Source: Muribaculum intestinale (GTDB lineage Bacteria > Bacteroidota > Bacteroidia > Bacteroidales > Muribaculaceae). From it: 64,000 nucleotides of DNA. This document shows positions 42,237 to 52,962 of the stretch, piece after piece; within the stretch, counting starts at the first letter, position 1, and each line of letters opens with the position of its first letter. Where the stretch lies: positions 992,001 to 1,056,000 of the forward strand of contig NZ_CP021421.1 of assembly GCF_002201515.1 (NCBI RefSeq), written 5' to 3'. Under the pieces are notes generated by a model. The model made no database searches, was not told where the DNA came from, and was given only the letters and a program-made list of their open reading frames with translations. A program made the translations under genes and the position numbers.

Positions 42237-44528
42237 ATGTCAAAAGTAACCAAAGAAATGGCCCTCGACTACCATCGCGAGGGCAAACCGGGCAAAATCG
42301 AAGTAGTGCCCACCGTGCCCTACTCGTCAATGCAGGACCTGGCACTCGCCTACTCGCCCGGAGTAGCATATCCCTGCCTGGAGATTGAGAAAAATCCGGC
42401 AGATGCCTATGAATATACCAACAAGGGCAACCTCATCGCCGTAATCTCCAACGGCACCGCAGTGCTTGGCCTCGGCGACATCGGCGCGCTTGCCGGAAAG
42501 CCGGTAATGGAGGGCAAGGCTCTGCTTTTCAAGATATTCGCCGGGCTCGACTGTTTCGACATCGAGGTCAACGAGAAAGACCCGAAAAAATTTATCGAGA
42601 TTGTGAAAGCGCTGGCTCCGACATTCGGCGGCATAAACCTCGAGGATATCAAAGCGCCCGAATGTTTTGAAATCGAGCAACGTCTGAAAGAGGAATGCAA
42701 CATACCCGTGATGCACGACGACCAGCACGGCACCGCCATCATATCCGCCGCCGGACTCATCAACGCCCTTGAAATCCAAGGCAAGAATATCGGTGATGTA
42801 AAGCTGGTGGTCAACGGCGCCGGCGCAGCAGCAGTAAGCTGCACACGCCTCTACATCGCTCTCGGCGTAAAGAAAGAGAATGTTGTGATGTGCGACTCAA
42901 AGGGTGTGATCAACCGCTCGCGCAAAGGCCTCAACTCTCAGAAAGAAGAATTTGCCACCGACCGCGACATCAACACCCTGGCCGAGGCCATGGTGGGAGC
43001 CGACGTATTCCTTGGCCTTTCGGTAAAGGATGTAGTCACCACCGAGATGGTACAGTCCATGGCCGAGAAGCCTATTGTATTCGCCCTCGCCAATCCCGAC
43101 CCGGAAATATCCTACGAGGCAGCCATGGCATCGCGCCCCGACCTAATCTTCGCCACCGGACGATCCGACTATCCCAACCAGATTAACAATGTGCTGGGGT
43201 TCCCCTACATATTCCGCGGAGCGCTTGACGCAGGCGCGACAGCCATCAACGAGACCATGAAGCTCGCTGCCGTAAAGGCCATCGCCGACCTCGCCAAAGA
43301 GCCGGTGCCCTCGGTAGTCAACGCAGCCTATGGCATGTCAAACCTCAAGTTCGGCCGCGATTACATCCTGCCCAAGCCTCTCGACCCGCGACTGATTACC
43401 GCCGTATCTCCGGCTGTAGCGCGAGGCGCCATGGAGAGCGGAGTGGCTCGCCGGCCCATCACCGACTGGGAAGCATACAACGAGAAACTGCGCCACCTAA
43501 TGGGGTATGACAACAAATTCATGCGCCGCGTCACTGAAGAAGCCCGTCGCAACCCCAAACGTGTGGTATTCGGCGAGGCAAACACCGACAATATGCTCAC
43601 CGCGGCCGTCAATGCATATCACGACGGAATATGCATACCCATCCTGCTTGGCAACGAGGAGATGATTGAGAAGCGAGCCAAACGTCTCGGACTCGATATA
43701 GAAGGCATCGAGATAGTCAACCTCCGCCACGACCGAGAGGCCGAACGCCGCGAACAGTTTGCCGAAAAACTCGCCGCATCACGCCAGCGCAGAGGTATCA
43801 CCCGCCCCGAGGCTCTGGAACTCATGTTCGACCGCAACTACTTCGGCATGATGATGGTAGAGACCGGTCAGGCCGACGCCATGATTTCCGGCACATACTC
43901 CGGAAGCAAAAAGGCTGCAAAGATAGCCGAAGAGGTAGTAGGCATACGTCCTACCTACAACCACTTCGCCACAATGCATATACTCAACACCAAACGTGGC
44001 ACTTTCTTCATGGCCGACACAACCGTCAACCGCGAGGTCGACGAAGAAACTCTATTCGACATAACACGCCTGGCCCGCAACTCGGTAGAGTACTTCGCCC
44101 ACGACCCGATAATGGCAATGGTGTCGTACAGCAACTTCGGCTCCCACAAGGAGAAAGAGCCGGAAGTGGCCCGCCGTGTTGTAGAACGCATGCACGAAGC
44201 ATATCCCGACCTGCCCATCGACGGAGAAATGCAGATGAGCTATGCGCTCAACAAAAAAGCCCGCGACGCCGCCTACCCCTTCTCGCGCATCAACGGCAAG
44301 GATGTCAACACTCTCATCTTCCCCAATCTTAGCGCGGCTTCCACAGCCTACAAGATGATGCTCGAAATGGGACTGGCCGAGGCTGTAGGCCCGATACAGA
44401 TGGGCCTCAACAAGCCTATACACTTCATCAGCACAGACGCTGCCGTGCGCGACATAATCAACCTCGCCACCGTAGCGGTAATCGATGCCGCAGTGCTTGA
44501 AAAAGTAGGCAACGGCCACGATAAATAA
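42237..44528 (+). CDS. maeB: NADP-dependent malic enzyme with phosphotransacetylase-like domain
   Basis: 763 residues, the MaeB length. The N-terminal malic enzyme domain (~1-430) has [20 protein letters not shown], the metal/substrate part [20 protein letters not shown] and the NAD(P) loop [16 protein letters not shown]. The C-terminal domain (~430-763) resembles phosphate acetyltransferase ([40 protein letters not shown]) and in related enzymes is regulatory, binding acetyl-CoA, rather than catalytic. It converts malate to pyruvate, CO2 and NADPH in the cytoplasm. Single gene with its own promoter. Confidence 0.95.
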   Translation: MSKVTKEMALDYHREGKPGKIEVVPTVPYSSMQDLALAYSPGVAYPCLEIEKNPADAYEYTNKGNLIAVISNGTAVLGLGDIGALAGKPVMEGKALLFKIFAGLDCFDIEVNEKDPKKFIEIVKALAPTFGGINLEDIKAPECFEIEQRLKEECNIPVMHDDQHGTAIISAAGLINALEIQGKNIGDVKLVVNGAGAAAVSCTRLYIALGVKKENVVMCDSKGVINRSRKGLNSQKEEFATDRDINTLAEAMVGADVFLGLSVKDVVTTEMVQSMAEKPIVFALANPDPEISYEAAMASRPDLIFATGRSDYPNQINNVLGFPYIFRGALDAGATAINETMKLAAVKAIADLAKEPVPSVVNAAYGMSNLKFGRDYILPKPLDPRLITAVSPAVARGAMESGVARRPITDWEAYNEKLRHLMGYDNKFMRRVTEEARRNPKRVVFGEANTDNMLTAAVNAYHDGICIPILLGNEEMIEKRAKRLGLDIEGIEIVNLRHDREAERREQFAEKLAASRQRRGITRPEALELMFDRNYFGMMMVETGQADAMISGTYSGSKKAAKIAEEVVGIRPTYNHFATMHILNTKRGTFFMADTTVNREVDEETLFDITRLARNSVEYFAHDPIMAMVSYSNFGSHKEKEPEVARRVVERMHEAYPDLPIDGEMQMSYALNKKARDAAYPFSRINGKDVNTLIFPNLSAASTAYKMMLEMGLAEAVGPIQMGLNKPIHFISTDAAVRDIINLATVAVIDAAVLEKVGNGHDK

Positions 44529-44693
44529 CCCAATCACACGCAACACCCAATACAATTGCACGACAGCATCCGGAATCCGGATGCTGTCGTTGTTTTCAGC
44601 CGTCATGTTAAAGCGGAGGCAAACGTTCTGCCTTGCACAATATCATGCAATGCGTTGACGTTATATTCATTAGAGCAAATCTGCAATGGAATC

Positions 44694-47600
44694 ATGAATA
44701 TACTCTACCGCAATATAATCGCTATGGCATGTATGGTAGCATGCATGCTCCTACTGCCGGCTGACGCCGCCGCCCTGCCTCTCGACACATACGCCCCACA
44801 ATCAAAACTATCATCCGGCCATTGGGTAAAAATCAAAGTCTCCGATTCCGGCATATACAGGATTACTCCCGACCAGCTGCGCAAATGGGGATTCCAGCAG
44901 CCGGAGAATGTGCGCGTATATGGATACGGAGGCAATATCCAGAGCGACATACTCAACGCCGTGACATATACCGACGATCTCCCTCTTGCCGGATGCGAAT
45001 ACACCTCGCGCGGCCTTTTCTTCTATGCCCACGGACCTCTGAGCTGGGAGCAGGACCCCTCGGGCCGATATCTCCCGGTGCACAACTATTATTCGACCGA
45101 CGCTTACTACTTTCTGTCGGATGCCCCGGGAACTACCGGAGGAATCCCCGCCACAGGCTCGCCCGTGAGAGCCGGCAATGCCACCGAACAGTTTACAGAG
45201 CATCTGCTGCACGAGACCGAAACAATGTCGCCGGGTGAGACGGGCCATGTACTCCTCGGCGAAGATTTCCGCACGCGCACCACTCAGACATTCTCGTTTA
45301 ATCTTCCTGGCAACGTATCTGAGAACGTGTGGATACGCACCGTCTTCGGCGCCAACGTGCAGTATAGCATCGCACGCATCCAGATGAATGTCAACGGCAA
45401 CGCCGTTACGCCATCGCCAAACTATATTGACACCTCGGATTTATCCGACGCACGACACTACAAGAGCGCCAACATGATTGCCTCCACCACCCTCGGCGAC
45501 AATATCGGCAAACTTGATATAGGCATCACATTTTCTTGTACAGGCACGGTAAGGCTCGCACGCCTCGACAATATAACAGTCAACTATACACGTGCGCTCT
45601 CGCTCGACGGAGCCCAACTGGCGTTCCGTACCGACCGTGGGTTTGCCCTCGCTGCCAGTGGCAATATCCGCATATGGGACATCACATCGCCGGGAGCGGT
45701 AGCGCGCGTCGACTTCACCGTCGACGGCGGCAAAGCATGCTCCACACCTACATTCTCTGGCGTAAGGGAGTATGTGGCATGGAACGCTGACGCCGAATTC
45801 CCGACTCCGGCATATGTCGGCACAACAGCCAATCAGAACCTCCACGGCGAGGAGACACCCGACATGGTCATATTCACATTGCCGCAATGGAAGGCAAGAG
45901 CCGAGCAACTGGCCGACATACACCGCGCGGCTCCGCAGAACCTCAAGGTACTGGTGGTAAATGCCGAACAGGTATACAATGAATTCTCATCAGGCACACC
46001 CGACATAGGGGCATTCCGCCGCATGCTCAAGATGATGTGGGACCGCGGCCGGGAGTCAGCCAATCCGGCCACCGGCTCCGACAGCAAACTACAATATGCT
46101 CTGATGTTCGGACGCGCTTTCTACGACCATCGCGGCATCACCCCCGAGGGGCGCAGCTATCTCAACTCCATTCTGCCCCAATGGCAATCAATTGACGGAG
46201 AGACCGACAACGTGTCATATACCACAGAAGACTATCTCGCTTTTCTGCGCGATGACTCCGGCGCGTATCCCGGCCAGGACTATCATTGCATCGGAGTAGG
46301 CCGCATACCGGTCAACAATGCCAACGAAGCTAAAGTAATCTTGGAAAAGATTCGCAACTATGTGCGCGACTCCCGAAAGAACGACTGGAAAAACCGCTAT
46401 CTGCTCTGTGCCGACGACGGAAACGACTCCAAACACCTCACACAGATGGAAGATACCGAATCGCTGCTGAAGAAAAACGGATTCGGAGCCGACAACATAT
46501 TCCATAAAGTATACATCGACGCCTTCACCATTATCAACGGCAAGGCACCCGACGCACGCGAGCGCATGCAGCGCTATCTCGACCAAGGGGTGATATGGTG
46601 GTGGTATATCGGCCATGCATCGGCCACTTCATGGACCGGTGAGGGACTGCTCGAACTCACCGACATCAACGTGGCAAGCTATCCCCACGCCCCGATGCTG
46701 TTTGCCGCCACATGCAACTTCCTGCGCTGGGACAGAATACAAACCTCCGGCGCCGAAATGCTCTTCTTCAATCCTAACGGGATAATAGGAGCCATAGCCG
46801 CCACTCGCCCTGTATATATAGACTATAACAAGACAATGGCATTCGGCGTCGCACAGACAGCCAATCTACGCGACCCGGCCGGAAACCCGCTATCCATAGG
46901 CGAGATATTCCGCCGGGCCAAAAACACCAGTCTCAACAACGACAGCAACAAACTGCGCTATGTGCTCATGGGCGACCCGGCTCTTCCGCTGGCCATACCT
47001 CAGGAGAAAGCCTTGCTGGAAGCTATCGACAATACCCCACTCGACCCTGACAACCCTCCTTCGATAATGGCACAGCAGCGCCTCACCATATCAGGGCGCA
47101 TCCTTGACAGCGAAGGGAACACCGACACCTCATTCAACGGCTACGTCACCCCCACAATCTACGACGCCGAATACAGCACCACAACACAGGGTCACAATAC
47201 AGTGGAAAACGGCGTACTGGTCGAAGGCAAACAGGAGATTATTGAAGAGATGGGCGAACGCCTGTTTGTGGGCCGCGGAAATGTGACCGCCGGAGAATTC
47301 GAGGTCAACGTAGCCATGCCCATAGAGATATCAGGCAACTATCGCCCGGCGACAATGAACCTCTATGCCGTAAGCGATGACACCTCACGCGATGCCTGCG
47401 GAGTCAATCGCGAATTCTATGTCTACGGCTTCGCATCCGACGTGGAACCCGACAATAATGCCCCGGTAATTGAATTCTTCGGTCTCAACACCGAAGGATT
47501 CCGCTCTGGACAAACCGTCAACGCCACACCAATGGTAATCGCGCGCGTACGCGATGACATCGGCATCAATATATCGACAGCCGGCATCGGCCACCAGATT

Positions 47601-48116
47601 AACCTTCAGCTCGACAGCAATGTCACCTATCCCGAGGCCGTATATTATTACACTCCCGGAGAGGATGGCGCCGTGTCGGGCAATCTCAACTTCCTTATGC
47701 CCGAACTCACGGCAGGTACCCACACATTGCGTCTGCGCGTATGGGACACCTCCAACAATATGGCTGAGTCGCAGATTGAATTCTCTGTAGACCCCCGACA
47801 GGCTCCGGAGATATTCGACCTCTATGCCGACTGCAACCCTGCGCGCGACCACACCAACTTCATCGTATCGCACAATCGTCCCGACATTGTTATGCACGTA
47901 AAGGTCGAGGTATTCGACCTCATGGGGCGCCCCGTGTGGACCGGTGAGCAGAATGCCAAGTCCGACATGGGACTCTCCGAGCCCCTCGCATGGGATCTCA
48001 CCGACCCCGCAGGCCGCCGCGTAAACCGTGGCATCTACCTCTACCGGGCCACCGTCACCACCGACCACGAGCAGTACGTCTCCGCCTCCCGCAAGCTCGC
48101 CGTCACCGCCCCCTGA
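44694..48116 (+). CDS. porU: Type IX secretion system sortase PorU (peptidase C25)
   Basis: 1,140 residues from the ATG at 44694, chosen because a signal peptide follows (YRNIIAMACMVACMLLLPADAAA). The N-terminal beta domain starts SGHWVKIKVSDSGIYRIT; the gingipain-like C25 domain carries the catalytic His641 (WYIGHASATSW) and Cys674 (FAATCNFLRWD). Ig-like domains follow, ending with a CTD-like segment (DLTDPAGRRVNRGIYLYRAT). PorU cuts the C-terminal signal of type IX cargo at the cell surface and attaches it to lipid A-linked sugar. Length is close to the P. gingivalis protein. Other secretion genes are not in view. Confidence 0.92.
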   Translation: MNILYRNIIAMACMVACMLLLPADAAALPLDTYAPQSKLSSGHWVKIKVSDSGIYRITPDQLRKWGFQQPENVRVYGYGGNIQSDILNAVTYTDDLPLAGCEYTSRGLFFYAHGPLSWEQDPSGRYLPVHNYYSTDAYYFLSDAPGTTGGIPATGSPVRAGNATEQFTEHLLHETETMSPGETGHVLLGEDFRTRTTQTFSFNLPGNVSENVWIRTVFGANVQYSIARIQMNVNGNAVTPSPNYIDTSDLSDARHYKSANMIASTTLGDNIGKLDIGITFSCTGTVRLARLDNITVNYTRALSLDGAQLAFRTDRGFALAASGNIRIWDITSPGAVARVDFTVDGGKACSTPTFSGVREYVAWNADAEFPTPAYVGTTANQNLHGEETPDMVIFTLPQWKARAEQLADIHRAAPQNLKVLVVNAEQVYNEFSSGTPDIGAFRRMLKMMWDRGRESANPATGSDSKLQYALMFGRAFYDHRGITPEGRSYLNSILPQWQSIDGETDNVSYTTEDYLAFLRDDSGAYPGQDYHCIGVGRIPVNNANEAKVILEKIRNYVRDSRKNDWKNRYLLCADDGNDSKHLTQMEDTESLLKKNGFGADNIFHKVYIDAFTIINGKAPDARERMQRYLDQGVIWWWYIGHASATSWTGEGLLELTDINVASYPHAPMLFAATCNFLRWDRIQTSGAEMLFFNPNGIIGAIAATRPVYIDYNKTMAFGVAQTANLRDPAGNPLSIGEIFRRAKNTSLNNDSNKLRYVLMGDPALPLAIPQEKALLEAIDNTPLDPDNPPSIMAQQRLTISGRILDSEGNTDTSFNGYVTPTIYDAEYSTTTQGHNTVENGVLVEGKQEIIEEMGERLFVGRGNVTAGEFEVNVAMPIEISGNYRPATMNLYAVSDDTSRDACGVNREFYVYGFASDVEPDNNAPVIEFFGLNTEGFRSGQTVNATPMVIARVRDDIGINISTAGIGHQINLQLDSNVTYPEAVYYYTPGEDGAVSGNLNFLMPELTAGTHTLRLRVWDTSNNMAESQIEFSVDPRQAPEIFDLYADCNPARDHTNFIVSHNRPDIVMHVKVEVFDLMGRPVWTGEQNAKSDMGLSEPLAWDLTDPAGRRVNRGIYLYRATVTTDHEQYVSASRKLAVTAP

Positions 48117-48142
48117 TTCCCTCCCGAAAGACATTATAGACA

Positions 48143-48194
48143 TTACAATATAGCAGTAGACCGTCGTGACTGACGGTCTACTGCTATATTGTAA
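48143..48194. terminator. Long perfect hairpin after porU
   Basis: A 23-bp perfect stem (48143-48165 and 48172-48194) with a 6-base loop GTGACT. Longer than a usual intrinsic terminator; AT-rich at the base. Confidence 0.7.
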
Positions 48195-48259
48195 ACATAC
48201 ACAATCCAATCACCGCTTATGCCATAGGATTGGATTCCAGTCTATATATAGAATATAAC

Positions 48260-48291
48260 AAGGCCGCACTGCAAATCGCAGCACGGCCTTT
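48260..48291 (-). terminator. Terminator of pnp
   Basis: AAGGCCG ... CGGCCTT arms with an inner TGC/GCA pair, ~30 bp after the pnp stop. On the minus strand it is followed by GTTAT, a modest T tract. Confidence 0.65.
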
Positions 48292-48320
48292 CATGTAGTA
48301 TATGAATCCTTTCAAGGAAA

Positions 48321-50570
48321 TCAGTCGTGGTTGTTGTCGCGGCGGGGACGGTCGCCACGGTCGCGGCGGGGACCGCGGTCGCCATCACGACGGGGACGGT
48401 CGTTGCTACCCTCACGACGCGGGGCACGCTCGCGGCGCTGGGGCTCTACGTAGCCTTCGGGCTTGGGCTGGAGGGCACGCATCGACAGTCGGTACTTGCC
48501 GGTCTTTTTGTCGATTTCGATGAGTTTTACCTCTACCTCGTCACCTTCCTTAAGGCCGGAAGCCTCCATGTTTTCGAGACGCTCCCAAGAGATTTCGGAT
48601 ATGTGGAGCAGACCGTCGCGGTTGGGCATGAACTCAACAAACGCACCGAAGTCGAGTATCGAGCGTACCTTGCCCTGATATACCTTGCCCTCTTCGGGGA
48701 GAGCCACGATAGCGCGAATCATGTCGAGAGCCTTGTCCATCGACTCCTTGTCGGAGGATGCAACCTCGATGTAGCCGCCATCTTCGATTTCGTCGATTGA
48801 AACGGTAGCACCGGAAGCCTCCTGGATACCCTGGATAACCTTTCCACCCGGGCCGATAACAGCACCGATAAGCTCCTTGGGTATGAGCATTGTCTCGATG
48901 CGGGGCACGTGGGACTTGTAGTCGGCGCGTGCTTCGGGGATTGCCTCGGCGATTTTGTCGAGGATATGCATACGTCCGTCGCGGGCCTGGTTGAGGGCCT
49001 TTTCAAGCACCTCGTAGCTGAGGCCGTCGACCTTGATGTCCATCTGTGTGGCTGTGATACCGTCGCGTGTTCCGGTCACCTTGAAGTCCATGTCGCCGAG
49101 GTGGTCCTCATCGCCGAGGATGTCGGAGAGCACGGCATACTTCGAACCGTCGGAGTCGGTGATGAGACCCATGGCGATACCGCTGACGGGCTTCTTCATC
49201 TTCACGCCGGCATCGAGCAGGGCGAGTGTGCCGGCACATACGGTGGCCATAGACGAGGAGCCGTTGCTCTCGAGGATGTCGCTGACGATGCGGCATACAT
49301 AGGGGAAGTTGTCGGGGAACATACCCTTGAGGGCGCGGTGGGCAAGATTGCCGTGGCCTACCTCGCGGCGGCCAACGCCACGCTGGGGCTTAGCCTCGCC
49401 TGTAGAGAAGGGGGGAAAGTTGTAGTGGAGGAGGAAACGCTCCTTGCCCTGGTTGAGCACGTCGTCGAGAATCTTCTCGTCCATCTTTGTGCCGAGAGTC
49501 ACGGTAGCGAGAGCCTGTGTCTCACCACGGGTGAACACGGCCGATCCGTGGGGGCCGGGCACGTAGTCGGTCTCAATCCAGATAGGACGGATATCGGTGG
49601 TCTTGCGGCCATCGAGACGCACGCCTTCGTCGAGCACACAGCGACGCATGGCTTCACGCTCTACATCGTGGTAGTAGCGTTTTACGAGCGGAGTCTTCTC
49701 CTCGCGCACTTCTTCGGGGAGGCTTTCGATATATTCGTCGCAGATAGCGTCGAAGTGGTCCATGCGCCAGTGCTTGTCGGCACATCCTGCCTTGGCAACC
49801 TCGTAAGCCTTGTCGTAGCACTTGTCGTGCACGTCCTTGCGGAGCTCCTCGTCGTTGACTTCGTGGCAGTATTCGCGCTTTACCACATGGAGCTCTTCGG
49901 CGAGTTCCATCTGGGCCTTGCACTGTACCTTGATAGCATCGTGGGCAGCCTTGAGGGCGGCGAGGAGATCAGCTTCGCTGACTTCCTTCATTTCGCCTTC
50001 GACCATCATGATATTTTCGTAGGTGGCACCAACCATCAGCTCCATGTCGGCATCTTTGAGCTGCTCGAATGTGGGGTCGATAACGAATTCGCCGTTAACG
50101 CGGGCTACACGTACCTCAGATATAGGACCGTTGAACGGTATGTCGCTCACGGCGATGGCTGCAGAAGCGGCCAGACCGGCGAGAGCGTCGGGCATGTCCT
50201 CGCCGTCGGCCGAGAACATGATGATGTTGACAAACGTATCGGCATGATAGTTGTCGGGGAAAAGCGGACGGAGTACGCGGTCGACAAGGCGTGCTGTCAG
50301 GATTTCATAATCGGATGCGCGGCCCTCACGCTTGAGGAAACCGCCGGGGAAACGTCCCGCTGAAGAGAATTTCTCCTTGTACTCTACCTGGAGGGGCATA
50401 AAGTCGACCCCCTCGCCGGCTTCCTTCGCCGACACCACAGTGGCCAGGAGCATGGTGTTGCCCATGCGCAGCTCTACCGCTCCATCGGCCTGCTTGGCAA
50501 GTTTGCCGGTCTCGAGCGTGATCTCACGTCCGTCGGGCAGCGCGATGGTTTTCTTGATTGGTTGTGCCAT
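48321..50570 (-). CDS. pnp: Polynucleotide phosphorylase
   Basis: 749 residues. Two RNase PH-like domains ([52 protein letters not shown]), a KH domain ([20 protein letters not shown]) and an S1 domain ([20 protein letters not shown]). It degrades RNA 3' to 5' using phosphate. The C-terminus ends in a ~45-residue Arg/Asp tail ([20 protein letters not shown]) that looks like an RNA-binding low-complexity extension. -7 box at 50624-50631. Single gene. Confidence 0.97.
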   Translation of the reverse strand: MAQPIKKTIALPDGREITLETGKLAKQADGAVELRMGNTMLLATVVSAKEAGEGVDFMPLQVEYKEKFSSAGRFPGGFLKREGRASDYEILTARLVDRVLRPLFPDNYHADTFVNIIMFSADGEDMPDALAGLAASAAIAVSDIPFNGPISEVRVARVNGEFVIDPTFEQLKDADMELMVGATYENIMMVEGEMKEVSEADLLAALKAAHDAIKVQCKAQMELAEELHVVKREYCHEVNDEELRKDVHDKCYDKAYEVAKAGCADKHWRMDHFDAICDEYIESLPEEVREEKTPLVKRYYHDVEREAMRRCVLDEGVRLDGRKTTDIRPIWIETDYVPGPHGSAVFTRGETQALATVTLGTKMDEKILDDVLNQGKERFLLHYNFPPFSTGEAKPQRGVGRREVGHGNLAHRALKGMFPDNFPYVCRIVSDILESNGSSSMATVCAGTLALLDAGVKMKKPVSGIAMGLITDSDGSKYAVLSDILGDEDHLGDMDFKVTGTRDGITATQMDIKVDGLSYEVLEKALNQARDGRMHILDKIAEAIPEARADYKSHVPRIETMLIPKELIGAVIGPGGKVIQGIQEASGATVSIDEIEDGGYIEVASSDKESMDKALDMIRAIVALPEEGKVYQGKVRSILDFGAFVEFMPNRDGLLHISEISWERLENMEASGLKEGDEVEVKLIEIDKKTGKYRLSMRALQPKPEGYVEPQRRERAPRREGSNDRPRRDGDRGPRRDRGDRPRRDNNHD

Positions 50571-50623
50571 AAATGATAATATGTCTCTGTAATTGTATGT
50601 TTTTTCTTATACAAAAAATCGCA

Positions 50624-50631
50624 CAAAGATA
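50624..50631 (-). promoter_or_regulatory. -7 box TATCTTTG of pnp
   Basis: Complement of 50624-50631; ~55 bp upstream of the ATG. No clear TTTG partner. Confidence 0.5.
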
Positions 50632-50730
50632 GCGAATTCCGCTTAATGTGCCTAATAAATTGTATATAAATTTTTTATACGGTCTATAATTCTTTCGATT
50701 TATACTCTGAAATATACCGGTGGAGCACCT

Positions 50731-51561
50731 TTATAATTCTATCTGACGAGCCTCGACAGGGGTGTCCATAAAGAGCGAGGCGAGCGAGCTGAAGCGGTCG
50801 GCGCTCTCTGTGGTCAAATACTGCACACTGGCGCCTTCAGTGCAGCGCGAGGCCATGTCGGGATGACGCCGCAGATAGTCGGCGAGGCTGTCGGCAACAA
50901 TACTCCCCTGAGAGAGCACCCTGACACCGGATGGAATCGCTTCCTGTATCGTGTCGATAAGCAACGGATAGTGCGTGCAGCCGAGTATCAGCGTATCAAT
51001 CTGCGGGTCGGCGTCAAGCAGTCGCCCGAGATCGCGCTCTACAAAATATCGAGCTCCCGGCGAAGAGGCTTCACGATTTTCCACCAGAGGAACCCACATC
51101 GGACACGCATGTGAGGTGACGGTCATTGACGGATGCATCTTGCCGATTTCAATATCGTAGGAGCGGGAGGCCACAGTGCCCGGTGTACCGACAATACCGA
51201 TATGTCCGTTGCGTGTAAACTCCGGCAGAATCTCCACTGTCGGGCGTATCACCCCAAGCACTCTGCGTGCGGGGTCAATCTCCGGCAGGTCGCATTGCTG
51301 GATAGTGCGGAGAGCCTTGGCCGATGCGGTATTGCAGGCGAGAATCACCAGTTGGCATCCGCAGTCAAACAGGTAGCGCACGGCCTGCAGCGTGAATCGG
51401 TAAACAACGTCGAACGAGCGTGTACCATATGGCGCACGGGCGTTGTCTCCAAGAAAAAGATAGTCGTATTGTGGCAAGCGACGGCGTATGTCGCGCAATA
51501 TGGTGAGACCTCCGAATCCGGAGTCGAACACACCTATCGGGCCAGGTACAGCTGACAGCAT
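50731..51561 (-). CDS. murI: Glutamate racemase
   Basis: 276 residues from the Met at 51561 (MLSAVPGPIGVFDSGFGGLT), preferred to an upstream in-frame Met because the family begins with this segment. The two catalytic Cys are in ILACNTASA and ILGCTHYPLL, and the first Asp in FDSGFGG. It supplies D-glutamate for peptidoglycan. It is last in the order bamA-skp-skp-murI but is separated from skp by a strong terminator at 51642-51685 and probably has its own start or depends on read-through. Confidence 0.95.
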   Translation of the reverse strand: MLSAVPGPIGVFDSGFGGLTILRDIRRRLPQYDYLFLGDNARAPYGTRSFDVVYRFTLQAVRYLFDCGCQLVILACNTASAKALRTIQQCDLPEIDPARRVLGVIRPTVEILPEFTRNGHIGIVGTPGTVASRSYDIEIGKMHPSMTVTSHACPMWVPLVENREASSPGARYFVERDLGRLLDADPQIDTLILGCTHYPLLIDTIQEAIPSGVRVLSQGSIVADSLADYLRRHPDMASRCTEGASVQYLTTESADRFSSLASLFMDTPVEARQIEL

Positions 51562-51641
51562 GAAGCTATTGGAGCATACGGAGGGCAGAGCACCGTCAAG
51601 GCAACAACTACTCCGCATGCATTTTTATGATTATCTTGCAA

Positions 51642-51685
51642 CTCGGGCCGTGAACGCCTTTATTGAATGGCGTTCACGGCCCGAG
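51642..51685 (-). terminator. Terminator after the second skp gene
   Basis: CTCGGGCCGTGAACGCC and its exact complement, a 17-bp stem with a 10-base loop, between skp and murI. Confidence 0.8.
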
Positions 51686-51721
51686 GCTATGGTTTATAAT
51701 AATTTATCGTGAAATGCGGGA

Positions 51722-52222
51722 TTACTTCAGGCCGAGCGAAGTCTTCACCAGCGGGGTGATGTCGACAACATCAGTACCTACATACAGAGGCATAGCCTGC
51801 TCAAATATGAATGTCATACCCTGCTCCTTGCCCACGGAGTTGATTGCATTGGTAACTTTCTGTACTACGGGGGCCATCAGCTGCTCGTGCTGACGCTGTA
51901 GGTCCTGAGTGGCTGTCTGACGGAACTGCTCGGATTTCTGGTATAGATCCTGGATTTCCTGCTGACGGCGCTGCTTGATGGTCTCGGGGGTATCCGCGCC
52001 AAGGCCCTGGAATTCCTGTACGGCCTTGTTCATCTCCTCCTGAAGTTTGGCAAACTCATCCTCATACTTCTTTGATGCGGCCAGTATCTGCTCCTCAACC
52101 TGCTTTGAATCGGGCAGAGCCTCCATTACAGACTGAGTATTGATAACACCGAACTTGGGAGCCTGAGCAGCCGCGAACATGGGAAGTGCCACAGCAACGG
52201 CGAGCAAAATTTTCTTTATCAT
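51722..52222 (-). CDS. Skp/OmpH-family periplasmic chaperone
   Basis: 166 residues. Signal peptide MIKKILLAVAVALPMFAAAQ; then FGVINTQSVMEALPD, the OmpH start, and a long helical hairpin (AASKKYEDEFAKLQEEMNKA, QDLQRQHEQLMAPVVQKVTN). Skp trimers hold unfolded outer-membrane proteins. Second of two paralogues after bamA. Two -7 boxes (52268-52275 and 52299-52306) suggest an internal promoter. Confidence 0.92.
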   Translation of the reverse strand: MIKKILLAVAVALPMFAAAQAPKFGVINTQSVMEALPDSKQVEEQILAASKKYEDEFAKLQEEMNKAVQEFQGLGADTPETIKQRRQQEIQDLYQKSEQFRQTATQDLQRQHEQLMAPVVQKVTNAINSVGKEQGMTFIFEQAMPLYVGTDVVDITPLVKTSLGLK

Positions 52223-52267
52223 GATATGTGAAATGTTAATTTGCGTAGATAATTTTACTTAATTGCA

Positions 52268-52306
52268 CAAAGTTAAGCAATCTCTGCCGATTACGCGACA
52301 AAGATA
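52268..52306 (-). promoter_or_regulatory. Possible internal promoter(s) before the second skp
   Basis: Two -7-like boxes on the minus strand: TAACTTTG (complement of 52268-52275) and TATCTTTG (complement of 52299-52306). Spacing to a -33 element is not ideal. Confidence 0.5.
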
Positions 52307-52338
52307 TTAATAAAATTCATAAAATATTCATATGCCGG

Positions 52339-52854
52339 TTATCGCGCGTAGCCCATTTTTGCGAGTACCTCGTTGCTGACATCAATACGCGGTGATGCAA
52401 AGATGATATTTGCCGATGATGCGCGGTCGAATATACACTGGTATCCCCGTTCCTCGCTCACCTTCTTTACGGCATTGTACACTTCGTCCTGAATAGGCTG
52501 CATCAGCGACTGGCGCTTCTTGTAGAGTTCGCCTTCCGGTCCGAAATATTTGTATCGGAGTTCGGTAGCCTCTTTCTCCTTGGCTACAATCTCAGCCTCC
52601 TTCTTGGTCTTCTGCTCATCGGTCAGGAACACCATGTCGGCCTGATAATTCTTGTACATTGTCTGGGCCTCGGTAGCCTTGGCCTCGACCTCTTTCTGCC
52701 AACGCTGTGATATCTGGTTGAGCTGTTCGTTGGCCATCTCGTAGGAAGGCACATTCTTAAGGATATATTCCATGTCAATCAGAGCGAACTTCTGGGCGAA
52801 AGCTCCGCAGCAACATGCGACGCAAAGCATAAGAGCTATGGCAAGTCTTTTCAT
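52339..52854 (-). CDS. Skp/OmpH-family periplasmic chaperone
   Basis: 171 residues. Signal peptide MKRLAIALMLCVACCCGAFAQ; FALIDMEYILKNVPSYEMAN starts the OmpH domain; the coiled-coil arms are rich in Lys/Glu (KKEAEIVAKEKEATELRYKY), and the C-terminus has YQCIFDRASSANIIFASPRI. First skp paralogue, 108 bp after bamA, in the same operon. Confidence 0.92.
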   Translation of the reverse strand: MKRLAIALMLCVACCCGAFAQKFALIDMEYILKNVPSYEMANEQLNQISQRWQKEVEAKATEAQTMYKNYQADMVFLTDEQKTKKEAEIVAKEKEATELRYKYFGPEGELYKKRQSLMQPIQDEVYNAVKKVSEERGYQCIFDRASSANIIFASPRIDVSNEVLAKMGYAR

Positions 52855-52962
52855 ACTTGTTGATGTTAAGAGAGTTAATAATACGTGACATCTCCATTAT
52901 AGCGGGGCCACTTAATCATATGACACTACAGAAGCGGAATAGTTTGAAATGATTAACTATTT

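Noticed and set aside
48909..50363. 484-codon open frame opposite pnp
   Set aside because: Antisense shadow produced by the codon usage of pnp; no promoter or motif supports it.
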